From Rutidosis leptorrhynchoides (lineage: Eukaryota > Streptophyta > Magnoliopsida > Asterales > Asteraceae): a stretch of DNA of 64,000 bases. The notes below the pieces were generated by a model, which saw only the letters and a program-made list of their open reading frames with translations, had not been told where the DNA came from and did not search any database. The stretch is from NCBI RefSeq assembly GCF_046630445.1, contig NC_092340.1, positions 19,074,001 through 19,138,000 on the forward strand. Direction: 5' to 3'. Both the position numbers and the translations under genes were made by a program. Below are positions 49,293 through 59,151 of the stretch, in pieces. The stretch's first letter is position 1, and each line of letters opens with the position of its first letter.

Positions 49293-52200
49293 TGAAATGT
49301 CCCGTTCTTATTGATTAAAAACGTTCCATATTAATTGATTTCGTTGCGAGGTTTTGACCTCTATATGAGACGTTTTTCAAAGACTGCATTCATTTTAAAA
49401 CAAACCATAACCTTTATTTCATCAATAAAGGTTTAAAAAGCTTTACGTAGATTATCAAATAATGATAATCTAAAATATCCTGTTTACACACGACCATTAC
49501 ATAATGGTTTACAATACAAATATGTTACAACAAAATAAGTTTCTTGAATGCAGTTTTTACACAATATCATACAAGCATGGACTCCAAATCTCGTCCTTAT
49601 TTAAGTATGCGACAGCGGAAGCTCTTAATAATCACCTGAGAATAAACATGCTTAAAACGTCAACAAAAATGTTGGTGAGTTATAGGTTTAACCTATATAT
49701 ATCAAATCATAATAATAGACCACAAGATTTCATATTTCAATACACATCCCATACATAGAGATAAAAATCATTCATATGGTGAACACCTGGTAACCGACAT
49801 TAACAAGATGCATATATAAGAATATCCCCATCATTCCGGGACACCCTTCGGATATGATATAAATTTCGAAGTACTAAAGCATCCGGTACTTTGGATGAGG
49901 TTTGTTAAGCCCAATAGATCTATCTTTAGGATTCGCGTCAATTAGGGTGTCTGTTCCCTAATTCTTAGATTACCAGACTTAATAACAAGGGGCATATTCG
50001 ATTTCGATAATTCAACCATAGAATGTAGTTTCACGTACTTGTGTCTATTTTGTAAATCATTTATAAAACCTGCATGTATTCTCATCCCAAAAATATTAGA
50101 TTTTAAAAGTGGGACTATAACTCACTTTCACAGATTTTTACTTCGTCGGGAAGTAAGACTTGGCCACTGGTTGATTCACGAACCTATAACAATATATACA
50201 TATATATCAAAGTATGTTCAAAATATATTTACAACACTTTTAATATATTTTGATGTTTTAAGTTTATTAAGTCAGCTGTCCTCGTTAGTAACCTACAACT
50301 AGTTGTCCACAGTTAGATGTACAGAAATAAATCGATAAATATTATCTTGAATCAATCCACGACCCAGTGTATACGTATCTCAGTATTGATCACAACTCAA
50401 ACTAAATATATTTTGGAATCAACCTCAACCCTGTATAGCTAACTCCAACATTCACATATAGAGTGTCTATGATTGTTCCGAAATATATATAGATGTGTCG
50501 ACATGATAGGTCGAAACATTGTATACGTGTCTATGGTATCTCAAGATTACATAATATACAATACAAGTTGATTAAGTTATGGTTGGAATAGATTTGTTAC
50601 CAATTTTCACGTAGCTAAAATGAGAAAAATTATCCAATCTTGTTTTACCCATAACTTCTTCATTTTAAATCCGTTTTGAGTGAATCAAATTGCTATAGTT
50701 TCATATTGAACTCTATTTTATGAATCTAAACAGAAAAAGTATAGGTTTATAGTCGGAAAAATAAGTTACAAGTCGTTTTTGTAAAGGTAGTCATTTCAGT
50801 CGAAAGAACGACGTCTAGATGACCATTTTAGAAAACATACTTCCACTTTGAGTTTAACCATAATTTTTGGATATAGTTTCATGTTCATAATAAAAATAAT
50901 TTTCTCAGAATAACAACTTTTAAATCAAAGTTTATCATAGTTTTTAATTAACTAACCCAAAACAGCCCGCGGTGTTACTACGACGGCGTAAATCCGGTTT
51001 TACGGTGTTTTTCGTGTTTCCAGGTTTTAAATCATTAAGTTAGCATATCATATAGATATAGAACATGTGTTTAGTTGATTTTAAAAGTCAAGTTAGAAGG
51101 ATTAATTTTTGTTTGCGAACAAGTTTAGAATTAACTAAACTATGTTCTAGTGATTACAAGTTTAAACCTTCGAATAAGATAGCTTTATATGTATGAATTG
51201 AATGATGTTATGAACATCATTACTACCTTAAGTTCCTTGGATAAACCTACTGGAAAAGAGAAAAATGGATCTAGCTTCAATGGATCCTTGGATGGCTCGA
51301 AGTTCTTGAAGCAGAATCATGACACGAAAACAAGTTCAAGTAAGATCATCACTTGAAATAAGATTGTTATAGTTATAGAAATTGAACCAAAGTTTGAATA
51401 TGATTATTACCTTGTATTAGAATGATAACCTACTGTAAGAAACAAATATTTCTTGAGGTTGGATGATCACCTTACAAGATTGGAAGTGAGCTAGCAAACT
51501 TGAAAGTATTCTTGATTTTATGAAACTAGAACTTTTGGAATTTATGAAGAACACTTAGAACTTGAAGATAGAACTTGAGAGAGATCAATTAGATGAAGAA
51601 AATTGAAGAATGAAAGTGTTTGTAGGTGTTTTTGGTCGTTGGTGTATGGATTAGATATAAAGGATATGTAATTTTGTTTTCATGTAAATAAGTCATGAAT
51701 GATTACTCATATTTTTGTAATTTTATGAGATATTTCATGCTAGTTGCCAAATGATGGTTCCCACATGTGTTAGGTGACTCACATGTGCTGCTAAGAGCTG
51801 ATCATTGGAGTGTATATACCAATAGTACATACATCTAAAAGCTGTGTATTGTACGAGTACGAATACGGGTGCATACGAGTAGAATTGTTGATGAAACTGA
51901 ACGAGGATGTAATTGTAAGCATTTTTGTTAAGTAGAAGTATTTTGATAAGTGTATTGAAGTCTTTCAAAAGTGTATAAATACATATTAAAACACTACATG
52001 TATATACATTTTAACTGAGTCGTTAAGTCATCGTTAGTCGTTACATGTAAGTGTTGTTTTGAAACCTTTAGGTTAACGATCTTGTTAAATGTTGTTAACC
52101 CAATGTTTATAATATCAAATGAGATTTTAAATTATTATATTATCATGATATTATCATGTATGAATATCTCTTAATATGATATATATACATTAAATGTCTT

Positions 52201-52542
52201 TACAACGATAATCGTTACATATATGTCTCGTTTAAAAATCATTAAGTTAGTAGTCTTGTTTTTACATATGTAGTTCATTGTTAATATACTTAATGATATG
52301 TTTACTTATCATAGTATCATGTTAACTATATATATATCCATATATATGTCATCATATAGTTTTTACAAATTTTAACGTTCGTGAATCACCGGTCAACTTG
52401 GGTGGTCAATTGTCTATATGAAACCTATTTCAATTAATCAAGTCTTAACAAGTTTGATTGCTTAACATGTTGGAAACATTTAATCATATAAATATCAATC
52501 TCAGTTAATATATATAAACATGGAAAAGTTCGGGTCACTACA
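49293..52542 (-). repeat. Element A 3' LTR
   Basis: 3250 bp, starting (minus strand) TGTAGTGACCCGAAC and ending GGGACATTTCA. It is an inverted repeat partner of B's first LTR part. Confidence 0.93.
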
Positions 52543-52562
52543 GTACCTACCCGTTAAATAAA
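52543..52562 (-). promoter_or_regulatory. Element A polypurine-tract region
   Basis: Minus-strand TTTAACGGGTAGGTAC abuts the 3' LTR start. It is purine-rich rather than a pure tract, but occupies the plus-strand priming position. Confidence 0.65.
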
Positions 52563-52577
52563 TTTCGTCCCGAAATT

Positions 52578-55500
52578 TTAAGCTGTTGAAGGTGTTGACG
52601 AATCTTCTGGAAATAGATGTGGGTATTTCTTCTTCATCTGATCTTCACGCTCCCAGGTGAACTCGGGTCCTCTACGAGCATTCCATCGAACCTTAACAAT
52701 TGGTATCTTGTTTTGCTTAAGTCTTTTAACTTCACGATCCATTATTTCGACGGGTTCTTCGATGAATTGAAGTTTTTCGTTGATTTGGATTTCATTTAAC
52801 GGAATAGTGAGATCTTCTTTAGCAAAACATTTCTTCAAATTCGAGACGTGGAAAGTGTTATGTACAGCCGCGAGTTGTTGAGGTAATTCTAGTCGGTAAG
52901 CTACTGTTCCGACACGATCAATAATCTTGAATGGTCCAATATACCTTGGATTTAATTTCTCTCGTTTACCAAATCGAACAACGCCTTTCCAAGGTGCAAC
53001 TTTAAGCATGACCATCTCTCCAATTTCAAATTCTATATCTTTTCTTTTAATGTCAGCGTAGCTCTTTTGTCGACTTTGGGCGGTTTTCAACCGTTGTTGA
53101 ATTTGGATGATCTTCTCGGTAGTTTCTTGTATAATCTCCGGACCCGTAATCTGTCTATCCCCCACTTCACTCCAACAAATCGGAGACCTGCACTTTCTAC
53201 CATAAAGTGCTTCAAACGGCGCCATCTCAATGCTTGAATGGTAGCTGTTGTTGTAGGAAAATTCTGCTAACGGTAGATGTCGATCCCAACTGTTTCCGAA
53301 ATCAATAACACATGCTCGTAGCATGTCTTCAAGCGTTTGTATCGTCCTTTCGCTCTGCCCATCAGTTTGTGGATGATAGGCAGTACTCATGTCTAGACGA
53401 GTTCCTAATGCTTGCTGTAATGTCTGCCAGAATCTTGAAATAAATCTACCATCCCTATCAGAGATAATAGAGATTGGTATTCCATGTCTGGAGATGACTT
53501 CCTTCAAATACAGTCGTGCTAACTTCTCCATCTTGTCATCTTCTCTTATTGGCAGGAAGTGTGCTGATTTGGTGAGACGATCAACTATTACCCAAATAGT
53601 ATCAAAACCACTTGCAGTCCTTGGCAATTTAGTGATGAAATCCATGGTAATGTTTTCCCATTTTCATTCCGGGATTTCGGGTTGTTGAAGTAGACCTGAT
53701 GGTTTCTGATGCTCAGCTTTGACCTTAGAACACGTCAAACATTCTCCTACGTATTTAGCAACATCGGCTTTCATACCCGGCCACCAAAAATGTTTCTTGA
53801 GATCCTTGTACATCTTCCCCGTTCCAGGATGTATTGAGTATCTGGTTTTATGAGCTTCTCTAAGTACCATTTCTCTCATATCTCCAAATTTTGGTACCCA
53901 AATCCTTTCAGCCCTATACCTGGTTCCGTCTTCCCGAATATTAAGATGCTTCTCCGATCCTTTGGGTATTTCATCCTTTAAATTTCCCTCTTTTAAAACT
54001 CCTTGTTGCGCCTCCTTTATTTGAGTAGTAATGTTATTATGAATCATTATATTCATAGATTTTACTCGAATGGGTTCTCTGTCCTTCCTGCTCAAGGCAT
54101 CGGCTACCACATTTGCCTTCCCCGGGTGGTAACGAATCTCAAAGTCGTAATCATTCAATAATTCAATCCACCTACGCTGCCTCATATTCAGTTGTTTCTG
54201 ATTAAATATGTGTTGAAGACTTTTGTGGTCGGTATATATAATACTTTTGACCCCATATAAGTAGTGCCTCCAAGTCTTTAATGCAAAAACAACCGCGCCT
54301 AATTCCAAATCATGCGTCGTATAATTTTGTTCGTGAATCTTCAATTGTCTAGACGCATAAGCAATCACCTTCGTTCGTTGCATTAATACACAACCGAGAC
54401 CTTGCTTTGATGCATCACAATAAATCACAAAATCATCATTCCCTTCAGGCAATGACAATATAGGTGCCGTAGTTAGCTTTTTCTTCAATAACTGAAACGC
54501 TTTCTCTTGTTCATCATTCCATTCAAATTTTTTCCCTTTATGCGTTAATGCAGTCAAGGGTTTTGCTATTCTGGAAAAGTCTTGGATGAACCTTCTGTAG
54601 TAACCAGCTAGTCCTAAAAACTGGCGTATGTGTTTCGGAGTTTTCGGGGTTTCCCACTTTTCAACAGTTTCTATCTTTGCCGGATCCACCTTAATACCTT
54701 CTTTGTTCACTATGTGACCGAGGAATTGAACTTCTTCCAACCAAAATGCACACTTTGAAAACTTAGCGTACAATTCTTCCTTCCTCAATACTTCTAACAC
54801 CTTTCTCAAATGTTCACCGTGTTCTTGGTCATTCTTTGAGTAAATAAGTATGTCATCAATGAAAACAATGACAAACTTGTCAAGGTATGGTCCACACACT
54901 CGGTTCATAAGGTCCATGAACACAGCTGGTGCATTAGTTAAACCAAACGGCATGACCATAAACTCGTAATGACCGTAACGTGTTCTGAAAGCAGTCTTTG
55001 GAATATCATCTTCTTTCACCCGCATTTGATGATACCCGGAACGTAAGTCAATCTTTGAATAAACAGACGAGCCTTGTAGTTGATCAAATAAGTCATCAAT
55101 TCTCGGTAGTGGGTAGCGGTTCTTGATGGTAAGTTTGTTCAACTCTCGGTAGTCGATACACAACCTGAATGTACCATCTTTCTTCTTGACAAACAAAACA
55201 GGAGCTCCCCACGGTGATGTGCTTGGTCGAATGAAACCACGCTCTAAAAGTTCTTGTAATTGGCTTTGTAGTTCTTTCATCTCGCTGGGTGCGAGTCTGT
55301 AAGGAGCACGAGCTATTGGTGCAGCTCCTGGTACAAGATCTATTTGAAATTCAACGGATCGATGTGGGGGTAATCCCGGTAATTCTTTCGGAAATACATC
55401 GGGAAATTCTTTTGCGATGGGAACATCATTGATGCTCTTTTCTTCAGTTTGTACTTTCTCGACGTGTGCTAGAACAACATAGCAAGCTTTTCTTATTAGT

Positions 55501-56297
55501 TTTTGTGCCTTCAAATTACTAATAAGATGTAGCTTTGTGTTGCCCTTTTCTCCGTACACCATTAAGGGTTTTCCTTTTTCTCGTATAATGCGAATTGCAT
55601 TTTTGTAACAAACGATCTCCGCTTTCACTTCTTTCAACCAGTCCATACCGATTATCACATCAAAACTCCCTAACTCTACTGGTATCAAATCAATCTTAAA
55701 TGTTTCGCTAACCAGTTTAATTTCTCGATTCCGACATATATTATCTGCTGAAATTAATTTACCATTTGCTAATTCGAGTAAAAATTTACTATCCAAAGGC
55801 GTCAATGGAAAACTTAATTTAGCACAAAAATCTCTACTCATATAGCTTCTATCCGCACCCGAATCAAATAAAACGTAAGCAGATTTATTGTCAATAAGAA
55901 ACGTACCCGTAACAAGCTCCGGGTCTTCCTGTGCCTCTGCCGCATTAATATTGAAAACTCTTCCACGGCCTTGTCCATTCGTGTTCTCCTGGTTCGGGCA
56001 ATTTCTAATAATGTGGCCCGGTTTTCCACATTTATAACAAACTACATTGGCATAACTTGCTCCGACACTACTTGCTCCGCCATTACTCGTTCCGACACCA
56101 TTTGTTCCTTTCGTTCTATTAACCCCTGGTCCGTAGACCTCACACTTCGCCGCGCTATGACCATTTCTTTTACACTTGTTGCAAAATTTGGTGCAGAACC
56201 CCGAGTGATTCTTTTCACACCTTTGGCATAGCTGCTTCTGATTGTTGTTGTTGTTGCGGTTATTATTGTTGTTGGGATGATTGTTGTAGTTGCTGTT

Positions 56298-56328
<31 letters not shown>

Positions 56329-57161
56329 GGCCGTTTGTTGTAGTTGCGATTGATGTTGCGATTGTTGGGATAATTGTTGCGATTATTGTTGTAATTGCTG
56401 TTGTTGTTGTATTGGTGATTCTTATCACCGTTTTCCTCCCACTTTCTTTTGACTTGCTTCACATTGGCCTCTTCAGCAGTCTGTTCTTTAATTCTTTCTT
56501 CAATCTGGTTCACTAGTTTGTGAGCCATTCTACATGCCTGTTGTATGGAGGCGGGCTCGTGTGAACTTATATCTTCTTGGATTCTTTCCGGTAATCCTTT
56601 CACAAACGCGTCGATCTTCTCTTCCTCATCTTCGAATGCTCCCGGACACAATAGGCACAATTCTGTGAATCGTCTTTCGTACGTGGTAATATCAAATCCT
56701 TGGGTTCGTAACCCTCTAAGTTCTGTCTTGAGCTTATTGACCTCGGTTCTGGGACGGTACTTCTCGTTCATCAAGTGCTTGAATGCTGACCACGGTAGTG
56801 CGTACGCATCGTCTTGTCCCACTTGCTCTAGATAGGTATTCCACCATGTTAACGCAGAACCTGTGAAGGTATGCGTAGCGTACTTCACTTTGTCCTCTTC
56901 AGTACACTTACTTATGGCAAACACCAATTCAACCTTCTCGGTCCACCGTTTCAATCCGATCGGTCCTTCGGTTCCATCAAATTCCAAAGGTTTGCAGGCA
57001 GTGAATTCTTTGTAGGTGCATCCTACACGATTTCCTGTACTGCTAGATCCAAGGTTATTGTTGGTATGTAGCGCAGCCTGTACTGCGGCTATGTTTGAAG
57101 CTAGAAAAGTACGGAATTCCTCTTCATTCATATTCACAGTGTGTCGAGTAGTCGGTGCCAT
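52578..57161 (-). pseudogene. Element A gag-pol polyprotein with one in-frame stop
   Basis: A likely start is ATG 57161 ([10 protein letters not shown]); an upstream ATG at 57197 is in frame. Domains in order: gag ([27 protein letters not shown]), a long Asn-rich linker, CCHC knuckle [14 protein letters not shown] (about 56040-56000), protease [11 protein letters not shown] (about 55870-55838), RT with [10 protein letters not shown] (about 54865-54838), RNase H ([10 protein letters not shown], about 54430), and the integrase HHCC region (about 53830-53710). A TGA at 53666-53664 then stops the frame. The same frame resumes with the integrase catalytic core (SDRDGRF; QSERTIQ) and a chromodomain-like tail ([14 protein letters not shown], about 52690-52645). 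Nothing else is broken. The stop lies where Trp is usual in this family, consistent with one G-to-A change. Confidence 0.93.
56268..56430 (-). repeat. Asn-codon repeat tract in gag
   Basis: AAC/AAT-rich coding repeat giving a poly-Asn linker before the zinc knuckles. Translations of other frames (Val-, Thr/Ile-rich) are shadows. Confidence 0.85.
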
Positions 57162-57291
57162 TTCCTTCAAAATAGTCAAATGGAACAAGTTAATCATACA
57201 GAATATTAAGAGTAGTTAATAGTATTTCGTAGCATAATATGAACTCATTTATAAAAGCTTTTTCTTCATATTAGCGTTTTATAAGTTTAAA

Positions 57292-57315
57292 TTCGGGTAG
57301 TACCTACCCGTTAAG
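57292..57315 (-). promoter_or_regulatory. Internal copy of the PPT/LTR junction
   Basis: The plus-strand text TTCGGGT, then GTACCTACCCGTTAA, matches 52531-52557 (TTCGGGTCACTACAGTACCTACCCGTTAA) except for a gap of about six bases. It sits between the F-box gene and gag. It could be a vestige of an LTR junction or a second priming site. Confidence 0.6.
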
Positions 57316-57502
57316 TTCATACTTAGTAGCTAATATACAATTCAACTACTACAATTCTATATGAAAAACTGATTATAATAATATTTCGCGTTCAAACTTT
57401 TATACAATATTTTACAAACTTACAATACCGCTTATTTTACATAAAGCATGAAATATAGCACACAATAACTTTGATACAAGATAGTTGTGAAGATAATTCT
57501 AG

Positions 57503-58186
57503 CTAGTACACAAGTCGTTCAGCAAAGGTAATAAAGACACGTAATTCATACGTCCAGAAACAAGTCATGCACTCTGGTTTTACTAGGACTACTTCCCATC
57601 CTTGGTCTTGTGCAACATAACCGTTATGGCCGTTGATAAGACAGCGTGTTGTAACGTCGTCAAAGGGACGAGGGTTACGTAATGTCCAACAGTCCCGTAA
57701 CAATCTAAAAACCTCATTTCTTACTCCAATTACCGACTCCTTCACTTGTGGGAACGTTTTGTTTAATAGTTGTAGCCCGATGTTCTTGTTCTCACTTTGG
57801 TGAGAAGCGAACATTACTAATCCGTAAGCATAACATGCTTCTTTATGTTGCATCTTAGCCGCTTTTTCTAAATCACGAAGTCCAATATTCGGATATATTG
57901 AGTCAAAATAATTTCTTAACCCATTGCGTAAAATAGCATTTGGGTTCCCCGCAATATATGCGTCAAAGTAAACACATCGTAACTTATGGGTTTCCCAATG
58001 TGATATCCCCCATCTTTCAAACGAAAGTCTCTTATAAACCAAGACATTCTTGGAACGTTCTTCGAATGTCTTACAAACTGATCTCGCCTTAAATAGTTGT
58101 GCCGAGGAATTCTGACCGACTCTAGACAAGATTTCATCAATCATGTCTCCGGGTAGGTCTCTTAAAATATTGGGTTGTCTATCCAT
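57503..58186 (-). CDS. F-box protein (At2g35280-like) carried inside the retrotransposon
   Basis: 227 residues, intact. Residues about 8-50 form an F-box (LRDLPGDMIDEILSRVG, then KARSVCKTFEERS). About 75-140 has the helical Sel1/TPR-like part typical of At2g35280-type proteins (FDAYIAGNPNAILRNGL, then AAKMQHKEACYAYGLVMF). The Cys-containing C-terminus (CMTCFWTYELRVF) is also typical of that group. F-box proteins bring substrates to SCF ubiquitin ligases. It lies between the PBS and gag, on the element's sense strand, 142 bp after the acidic ORF. Just upstream is a good splice acceptor (minus strand CTAACTCTTGTCTATTTTACAG, exon start 58200), suggesting expression from a spliced LTR transcript. 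The target is unknown. The ORF is open while pol has a stop, which may hint at selection or just youth. Confidence 0.88.
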   Translation of the reverse strand: MDRQPNILRDLPGDMIDEILSRVGQNSSAQLFKARSVCKTFEERSKNVLVYKRLSFERWGISHWETHKLRCVYFDAYIAGNPNAILRNGLRNYFDSIYPNIGLRDLEKAAKMQHKEACYAYGLVMFASHQSENKNIGLQLLNKTFPQVKESVIGVRNEVFRLLRDCWTLRNPRPFDDVTTRCLINGHNGYVAQDQGWEVVLVKPECMTCFWTYELRVFITFAERLVY

Positions 58187-58199
58187 TTTGCGTTTTTAT

Positions 58200-58225
58200 A
58201 CTGTAAAATAGACAAGAGTTAGATT
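58200..58225 (-). promoter_or_regulatory. Predicted 3' splice site before the F-box ORF
   Basis: CTAAC branch-like word, pyrimidine-rich stretch and ACAG end 14 nt before the ATG on the minus strand. The donor is not identified. Confidence 0.45.
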
Positions 58226-58327
58226 CATAAAAAAAAAAAATACTTATTAATACAAGCAATTTTTACATATATCATAAAGCATAAGCACACTACATTACAT
58301 ATATTACACCACATGAATACAACTATC

Positions 58328-58942
58328 TTATTCCGACTCGCTTGTTTCTTCTTCTTCGGTTTTGGTTCGTTTTGCCAAGTTTCTAGGGATATATGATTTT
58401 CCCCTAATACGAGCCGTCGTTATCGACATTGGTTTAGAAAAACCCGGTGGTTTAGAGGTTCCCGGGTCATTGTTACAACTTAAGGACTTCGGGGGTTGAC
58501 GATACATATAAAGTTCATCGGGGTTGGAATTAGATTTCTCTATTTTTATGCCCTTTCCCTTATTATTTTCTTTTGCCTTTTTAAATTCAGTTGGGGTAAT
58601 TTCTATAACATCATCGGAATTCTCGTCGGAATCCGATTCATCGGAGAATTGGTAATCCTCCCAATATTTTGCTTCCTTGGCGGAAACACCATTGACCATA
58701 ATTAACCTTGGTCGGTTGGTTGAGGATTTTCTTTTACTTAACCGTTTTATTATTTCCCCCACCGGTTCTATTTCTTCATCCGGTTCCGATTCTTCTTCCG
58801 GTTCCGATTCTTCTTCCGGTTCCGACTCTTCTTCCGGTTCCTCTTCGGGAACTTGTGAATCAGTCCACGAATCATTCCAATTTACATTTGACTCTTCATT
58901 ATTATTAGGTGAGTCAATGGGACTTGTTCTAGAGGTAGACAT
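58328..58942 (-). CDS. Acidic repeat protein, extra ORF of the retrotransposon family
   Basis: 204 residues. The N-terminus is Ser/Asn-rich. Residues about 32-60 are tandem EPEEES repeats, encoded by an 18-bp minisatellite (about 58768-58850). A basic patch follows (KRLSKRKSSTNRPR), then an acidic Ser/Asp stretch (FSDESDSDENSDD) and a basic C-terminus. No known domain is recognised; it is likely disordered. The start lies 209 nt inside the PBS. The same ORF begins at 63929 in element B, so it belongs to the family. It has no enzyme-like motif; it could be a nucleic-acid or chromatin-binding accessory protein, but this is a guess. A splice-acceptor-like TGATAG directly precedes the ATG. Confidence 0.75.
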   Translation of the reverse strand: MSTSRTSPIDSPNNNEESNVNWNDSWTDSQVPEEEPEEESEPEEESEPEEESEPDEEIEPVGEIIKRLSKRKSSTNRPRLIMVNGVSAKEAKYWEDYQFSDESDSDENSDDVIEITPTEFKKAKENNKGKGIKIEKSNSNPDELYMYRQPPKSLSCNNDPGTSKPPGFSKPMSITTARIRGKSYIPRNLAKRTKTEEEETSESE

Positions 58943-59137
58943 CTATCACATAATATCAAACGCGTTAAGAGATTAATATATCACATAATATTCACATGTT
59001 AAAAATATATAGTTTCCAACAAAATTTGTTAAGCAATCATTTTTCAAGTAAACACGGTCGAAGTCCAGACTCACTAATGCATCCTAACAAACTCGATAAG
59101 ACACACTAATGCAAAATTCTAGTTCTCTAAGACCAAC

Positions 59138-59151
59138 GCTCGGATACCAAC
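59138..59151 (-). promoter_or_regulatory. Element A primer binding site
   Basis: Minus-strand GTTGGTATCCGAGCG directly follows the 5' LTR. It resembles the initiator Met-tRNA site TGGTATCAGAGC with one change. Confidence 0.85.

Noticed and set aside
56042..56516. Thr/Ile- and Val-rich open frames
   Set aside because: Other frames of the Asn-rich gag linker.
58677..58976. Ser/Gly- and Pro-rich frames opposite the acidic ORF
   Set aside because: Antisense shadow of the EPEEES repeat.
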